Part shown: positions 60,701 to 64,000 of the stretch, piece by piece | How the letters are laid out: each line of letters opens with the position of its first letter | Numbering within the stretch: the stretch's first letter is position 1 | From: Candidatus Promineifilum breve | GTDB lineage: Bacteria; Chloroflexota; Anaerolineae; Promineifilales; Promineifilaceae | Length of the DNA: 64,000 nt | Reading direction: 5' to 3' | Assembly: GCF_900066015.1 (NCBI RefSeq) | Contig: NZ_LN890655.1 | Span: forward strand, 186,001-250,000 | Program-made: the position numbers and the translations under genes | Notes under the pieces: model-generated | Database searches by the model: none | Told to the model about the DNA's origin: nothing | The model's input: the letters and a program-made list of their open reading frames with translations, nothing else

Positions 60701-62945
60701 TGCCCGCGCCCTGGGCCAGCACATTGTAGCCCAAGTCGTTCGCGCCGTTGCTCAGGATGTCGGCCGCCTCTTGCCACGTCGGCCAGCGGTTGTGTGCGCC
60801 GCGGAACGCCTGGTAGGACAGGGCGACCACGCCGGTGCAAACCGGACTGGACATGGATGTGCCGCCGAAGACGCCGTAGGACGATTGGCCGTTGGGCCAG
60901 ATGTTGAGCCGCGCGCCGCTCATGCCGAACGCGCCGACGCAGGCGATGTCGGGGTCAACGTCGCCCAGCCGCCCCGGCCCGCGATTGGACCACGGCTGGA
61001 TCGTGCCGTAGGTGAACTGCTCCGGACCGATCAATTCAAAATCGTCCGACGTGGAATAGGCGGTGCTGGCCCCGACCTTGATGATTGTGCCGCCGTTGGG
61101 CGTAGTCGTCGAGCCGTAGCCCGGCCCACCGTTGCCGGTGGCGGCCAGGAAGGTCGTGTTGGGCGCGAAGTTGACGTTCAGATAGTGGACGAAACGGGAC
61201 GTGGTATCCCAACCATCCTCGGTGACGAAGCTGTCGCCCCAGGAGTTGTTGACGACCTGAGCCTCGTCGCCCGTGTTAGCCAGGCCGTCGAAACCCAGCG
61301 CCGACAGCGTCCAGGCGTCGAACGGCAGGTTGAAGCCGTACATAAAGGCGGCGATGCGCGCGCCGGGAGCGATGCCATGCAGAATCGGCCCACCCACGCC
61401 GCCGACATCCGCGCCGCCGGCAAACAGCGGGTTGGTGCTGCCTTGCAGTGCCGGGTCGGTCATGACGCTCTGGGCCACGATTTGCGAAGCCACGGCCGTG
61501 CCATGGACCTCGCCGTCGGTGACGAAGGCGAGCAGGCGACCGGCTTCGGGCACGGCCGCGCCCGGATAGAGCACGCCCACGCCCGGCGGTGGATTCTCGC
61601 CGTCGGCGATCCAGGTCAGCATACCGGCGGCGATGTCCCAGTAGCCATCGGGGCCAGGCCCCCAGGCGGCGTCGTAGATGTCGATGCCCGACAGCTCATC
61701 CCCCTTGGTCATGGGCTTGTCGTCGGTCAGGTCCTGGTCGAAGTCGCCGTCGATGTAGACGGTGTCATATACGCCAGCCGTTGTGGCGTCGGAGACGACG
61801 ATGGCCGCGGGCATGCTGTGGGTCGAGGCGTAGCCCAGGCCGCGCAGGAAGCCCATGTAGAGGTGGGAGAAGTCAGGGTTGACGGTGTAGTAGTACGTGT
61901 CGCTTTGTGACGTATCCGGCCAGGTAAAGGGAAAAATAACCGGGGCGATATCAGGACCGCCGAGGTCGAGCGCCAGATCGGCCGAGCACGTGCCCGCGGT
62001 GCAGGTCGCATTCTCGACGGGCAGGGTATGGACGAACATGGAACTCGTCGACCAGTAGTTGTCGGGGCCGGAGGTCACGCCGGAGAGGGCGTAGTTGGCG
62101 CCCGACAGCGTGTCATAGGCGTAGGGCCAGCCGTCGTAGGCGCCACCTTTGACGCGGGCCTGTGTCCCTTGCATGTCGATGCCTACGAAGTCCACACCCG
62201 TATCTACCACGGCGGCGATGACGCCTTCGCCGGTGTAGCCGGCGGCGTGGGCCTCGGTGGCGCGATGGATATCAACGACTTTCACGTCGGCCGGCGCTTG
62301 GGGACCATCCGAGTCCAGAGGAGCCAGGGTAACCGGGTCTTTTCTGGCAAACTCGATTTCCAGACCCGTCTTCATCTCCCGCAATACGGCCGCCTTGCCG
62401 CCCGTGGCGAACAGTTCGGCCACTTGCCGGCGATTCATCACAGGCGCGCCGCCGGTCATCTCTTCCAGGCCCGGCGCGGGCAGGGGTTGGAACGCTTCGG
62501 TCGAAGTGACGGAGTCGACGCCTTCGACCGAGGCCAACTTGAGCAGGTTGGCCGAGGTCACTTCGCCGGTCACCCATTGCAACTCGCCCAGTTGGCGGCT
62601 GACGACGTGGCTGGTCATGTATTTGCCGACCGACGTGCCGGGACGGATCAGGACAAAGACGAGGTGAACGTCGGCCGCCGTTGTTTCGGCGGACTGGGCA
62701 TCAGCACCAACGCGACCCGCGGCGGCCGCCAGGGCCACCTGGCGCAGGTCGGGCGACATTTTCAGGAGCGCGGCATCGGTGGCCGACGAGGCGCGCGAGT
62801 CAATCTGGTCGCGTGAGCGGGCGTAGAGAGCCTGCGCATTGGGGTTTCCCTCGGCCGAACGAGCGGCCAGGGCTGAGGATAAAAGTAGGGTCAGGGCGAT
62901 GAGCGTCAATAACGCCGCGGCGACGCGGCGAACAGTACCTTGCAT
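57723..62945 (-). CDS. Very large secreted subtilisin-like serine protease (S8) with C-terminal beta domains
   Basis: 1740 residues. Signal peptide at about 1-28 (AALLTLIALTLLLSSALAA), then a propeptide to about 220 with an inhibitor-I9-like region. The catalytic triad is Asp248 in IAAVVDTGVDFVG, His481 in DGEVHGTAVASQI and Ser697 in GVFGGTSMSSPV, with the oxyanion Asn605 in LAATGNGGPGYG. The 233-residue gap between Asp and His is far larger than in subtilisin and holds an inserted Asp/Tyr-rich domain. After residue about 760 come several beta-sandwich-type regions, including a jelly-roll-like segment at EDFEDGIPLDWTNYLD, and a DxD-rich pre-peptidase-like segment (GNNPGLDIDLFVLLDDGD). No membrane anchor is seen. 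It has a long structured leader. Confidence 0.93.
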   Translation of the reverse strand: MQGTVRRVAAALLTLIALTLLLSSALAARSAEGNPNAQALYARSRDQIDSRASSATDAALLKMSPDLRQVALAAAAGRVGADAQSAETTAADVHLVFVLIRPGTSVGKYMTSHVVSRQLGELQWVTGEVTSANLLKLASVEGVDSVTSTEAFQPLPAPGLEEMTGGAPVMNRRQVAELFATGGKAAVLREMKTGLEIEFARKDPVTLAPLDSDGPQAPADVKVVDIHRATEAHAAGYTGEGVIAAVVDTGVDFVGIDMQGTQARVKGGAYDGWPYAYDTLSGANYALSGVTSGPDNYWSTSSMFVHTLPVENATCTAGTCSADLALDLGGPDIAPVIFPFTWPDTSQSDTYYYTVNPDFSHLYMGFLRGLGYASTHSMPAAIVVSDATTAGVYDTVYIDGDFDQDLTDDKPMTKGDELSGIDIYDAAWGPGPDGYWDIAAGMLTWIADGENPPPGVGVLYPGAAVPEAGRLLAFVTDGEVHGTAVASQIVAQSVMTDPALQGSTNPLFAGGADVGGVGGPILHGIAPGARIAAFMYGFNLPFDAWTLSALGFDGLANTGDEAQVVNNSWGDSFVTEDGWDTTSRFVHYLNVNFAPNTTFLAATGNGGPGYGSTTTPNGGTIIKVGASTAYSTSDDFELIGPEQFTYGTIQPWSNRGPGRLGDVDPDIACVGAFGMSGARLNIWPNGQSSYGVFGGTSMSSPVCTGVVALSYQAFRGAHNRWPTWQEAADILSNGANDLGYNVLAQGAGNADALRSTAIAAGEATYVTPSQWQVGDYRGTDYPAFPAIVHPGDSVSVPLTVHNPNDAAADVAVRDVSLQRTHEVSFTVTLEAGNRLFTLPDYLLDITELVDAHDPDLISAHVMFPFGVFDDKEDYYSQNGVAALYYDWTDLNEDGNLWVDANDNGLVEADEIDVSGALGESEINRYSYATGDTNYHIADLGGDALSRRNDGVFFGLQRTVPGWGDAPPLEVTVHLIFYQKADWEWLSLSADSVNVPANGQTDVTATMAVPADAPLGVYEGAVEYDGQVVPVILHVAADSTTFEFGATSLDEELGDTPYDNGHLLGTTDWGWRPETGDAKLFFYDVADGESGPGTAMIVETEWRNPEEFTPPPLPETYLLEDFEDGIPLDWTNYLDIGECPWSTNVDYGMDNWTDGTGLAATVSSNACLGPVDAALVTPVVDVSAVEELWLAFHTDYFSNIDWQGNIIEHAYVDISTDYGTTWINLLDLTERQDAPLVIDLSEYAGAGEIMLRFHYVATAWSFHWQIDDVGLFGADPSESYFLPPRDLTDVDTAVYRAAADDYSTGDPAFFGPTGVEQLAASKDMWYSGGIFQFQTSTGGPKEVVGGLMSDGLGFISLHNTLNAGRQLAEPVVGRAYQITVDPAPLAIVADEIVETSPPTVNGEVAVTFTATADIPEGVTVRGIGVTEPIALRDTPIEQHDPTDPCTSDQVYDVTMADGWLLEVITSGNNPGLDIDLFVLLDDGDGVYECADEQLMGGSTTTTAEEHVRLSQPDDGLYWVLVHGWGVPGGLGSYDIDINAYQGDDLTVENAPSGPVAANTPLTFTLSGTVPYQAGTTFQGLLLMGPADSPAALSLPVSLTVPTFEAGDLSARLNAGPESVATGETTTVSLRVWNNSSDPEVVTARINVPVGLNIDLASLNASPGQAHYSVAGRAITWSGTLPGSTGLTITFDATAASHVGQVEFVAQVNGVIRGTELQLTAPVWVNEAAPPRLIVLPVVAGN

Positions 62946-63115
62946 AGCGATATGTCTCCTCGATACGAGTTAGGTCGTTGTATGTGTGGTTGTGATGATT
63001 TGCGCGTGAACGCGGCTAATTCAAATCGATGATAGATACACCTCTGTTACGAAGTTAGGCTGTGTTGTGTACCTTTGCTCATCGCCATGAGCGGATATGG
63101 TATTGTAGGCGCACC

Positions 63116-63166
63116 CGGATGGATGCCCGTCGCCAGTTACGGCTACCCCAGCAGGGGCGACGGCAA
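63116..63166 (-). promoter_or_regulatory. Structured 5' leader element of the exoprotease (unclassified RNA)
   Basis: On the minus strand, starting almost at the predicted transcript start, CCGTCGCC (complement of 63156-63163) pairs with GGCGACGG (complement of 63127-63134). It encloses a small CCCC-TGCT-GGGG hairpin that competes for two of the same bases, and TAGCCGTAACT. A second hairpin, GCATC/GGTGC, follows. I cannot assign it to a known riboswitch class. The remaining leader to 62946 (about 170 bases) shows only a GGAG 12 bases before the ATG. Confidence 0.45.
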
Positions 63167-63173
63167 GGCCACA

Positions 63174-63202
63174 AGTATAAGTCTAATCGGCTCTTTTGTC
63201 CA
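63174..63202 (-). promoter_or_regulatory. Probable promoter of the exoprotease gene
   Basis: TGGACA (63197-63202), 17 bases, TATACT (63174-63179) on the minus strand, each 5 of 6. The -35 box lies in the last codons of the acyltransferase gene. Transcription would start near 63167, giving a leader of about 220 bases. Confidence 0.58.
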
Positions 63203-64000
63203 TCGTTCCCGCCAATTGGCGCAGCGCGGCGAATTCAAGGCCGATGTTATCAATGATTTGCTCGGGATCGGGCACCAGGCCGGCGTCGGTCGTCACGCCG
63301 ATCATCACCCCGCCATTGTAGCTGAGGATGCTGACGCCCATGCCCAGCCCGCCCGATTGCGGAACCCAGGCCATGATCTCGCGCAGGGGGCTGCCGGCCA
63401 GATAAAGCTGGATTTGCGGCCCGGGCACGTTGGTCATCACCGCCGACGATTTGCTGCCGAAGAAATCAAGAAAAACGCTCTCGATATCGAGCGGCGTCAT
63501 ACCCAGGGCGTAGAGGACGCCATAGGCCACGACCGCTTCGGGCGAATTTTTGATCTCGTTCATGTGGCGGCGCATCTCGATAAAGCGCTCGTGGATATCG
63601 GCCGCGCCCACGGGCAGGGTGGGGAAGATGAGACCGAAGCGATTGCCCAGTTCCAGCGGGGCGTCGAGTGGTCGCAGGTTGACCGGGACGAGGGCGCGGA
63701 TGTTGACGCCATCGACGGGCTGGCCGTGGTCTTGGAGATAGCGCCGCAAAGCGCCGGCGACGGCGGCCAGGAGTACGTCGTTGACCGTGCCGCCCAAGGC
63801 CCGACCCACGCTCTTCACCTCCGGCAGCGGCAGCGAGTCCGACCACGCCGTGCGTTTGGCAATGCCCAGCTCCCCCTTGAACAGCGTCGTCGGGTCGGGT
63901 GTGCGCAGTGTCATCTTGGCCAGCGTGGCGGCATTGTCGGCCGTCACCTTCGCCAGATCGACGACCCGACCAGGGTTGCGGAACGTCTCCAGGCTCTGAT
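63183..64000 (-). CDS. Wax ester synthase/diacylglycerol acyltransferase-like protein (partial, N-terminus outside window)
   Basis: The frame enters from beyond base 64000 and ends at 63183, giving about 272 C-terminal residues. The WS/DGAT C-terminal domain is recognised from GGTVNDVLLAAVAGALRRYL, VNIRALVPVNLRPLDAPLEL, GNRFGLIFPTLPV, SAVMTNVPGPQIQLYLAG and GLGMGVSILSYNGGVMIGV. The family joins fatty alcohols or diacylglycerol to acyl-CoA to make storage lipid. The catalytic HHxxxDG motif lies in the missing part. The GTG at 63947 is internal and not the true start, because the frame is open upstream of it. Confidence 0.9.
   Translation of the reverse strand, partial: QSLETFRNPGRVVDLAKVTADNAATLAKMTLRTPDPTTLFKGELGIAKRTAWSDSLPLPEVKSVGRALGGTVNDVLLAAVAGALRRYLQDHGQPVDGVNIRALVPVNLRPLDAPLELGNRFGLIFPTLPVGAADIHERFIEMRRHMNEIKNSPEAVVAYGVLYALGMTPLDIESVFLDFFGSKSSAVMTNVPGPQIQLYLAGSPLREIMAWVPQSGGLGMGVSILSYNGGVMIGVTTDAGLVPDPEQIIDNIGLEFAALRQLAGTMDKRAD

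Noticed and set aside
60390-61910. 506-codon open frame antisense to the exoprotease
   Set aside because: Composition is typical of a reverse-strand shadow; the opposite strand encodes the catalytic domain with all triad motifs.
63110-63180. Cyclic-di-GMP (GEMM-type) riboswitch in the protease leader
   Set aside because: GACGGCAAGGCC on the plus strand is only superficially similar to the GEMM core; the other conserved segments and the strand orientation do not fit.

Overview
The window looks like a chromosomal segment of a free-living, non-phototrophic Chloroflexota bacterium, probably Anaerolineae/Caldilineae-like. This is inferred from the high G+C content, secreted proteins with Thr/Pro linkers or LysM repeats, a T-box in front of serS, an FprA-type ferredoxin reductase, NarL-type signalling and many short palindromic intergenic repeats. 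No species call can be made without a database search. Nothing suggests a prophage, plasmid, insertion sequence or CRISPR array. Genes lie on both strands in short operons, and many neighbours are coupled by ATGA or TGATG overlaps.

Layout. 1-4.4 kb: the end of an unknown gene, moaA (minus), an LCP cell-wall/glycopolymer transferase and a fused homocysteine methyltransferase/MTHFR. 4.4-10.2 kb: a five-gene minus-strand operon (NTase-fold protein, radical SAM, methyltransferase, flippase, glycosyltransferase) that looks like an uncharacterised surface-glycoconjugate or lipid pathway. 10.3-22.6 kb: zwf, an SF1 helicase, a membrane-anchored glycosidase-like protein, a DUF218 protein, an SRPBCC/carotenoid-oxidoreductase pair, an EamA transporter, an SDR and pyrG with a palindromic leader. 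22.6-28.3 kb: a MoxR-DUF58-DUF4129 module and cystathionine beta-synthase. 28.4-35.1 kb: a LysM glycosidase, a CBS protein, fprA, a double RNase H, tRNA-Leu(CAG), a four-repeat membrane protein and an M23 peptidase. 35.3-40.6 kb: an envelope/stress-like cassette (SRPBCC, amphipathic-repeat proteins, holin-like, DUF3618-like, M48, YihY). 40.7-45.5 kb: a cytosolic PAS/GAF histidine kinase with three response regulators, one of which lacks its phospho-acceptor Asp. 45.6-51.0 kb: serS with a T-box, psuG, a ParB-like protein and an orphan lipoprotein solute-binding protein. 51.0-53.6 kb: a Phe-rich leader peptide and attenuator ahead of aroH, DAHP synthase and a propeller protein. 53.7-57.7 kb: a chlI/chlD-type chelatase split at an A_AAA_AAG slippery heptamer, dnaN and an SpoU methyltransferase. 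57.7-64 kb: a 1740-residue subtilisin-like exoprotease with a structured leader, and the 3' part of a WS/DGAT acyltransferase.

The most interesting signals are regulatory or recoding elements. They are the aromatic leader-peptide attenuator with a visible antiterminator pairing (51.08-51.29 kb), the probable programmed -1 frameshift in the chelatase gene (54.81 kb), the seryl T-box whose promoter overlaps the psuG stop codon, the pyrG leader hairpin, and an unclassified structured 5' leader of the exoprotease. The unfamiliar proteins most worth study are the four-repeat membrane protein at 33.0-34.3 kb and the five-gene surface operon.
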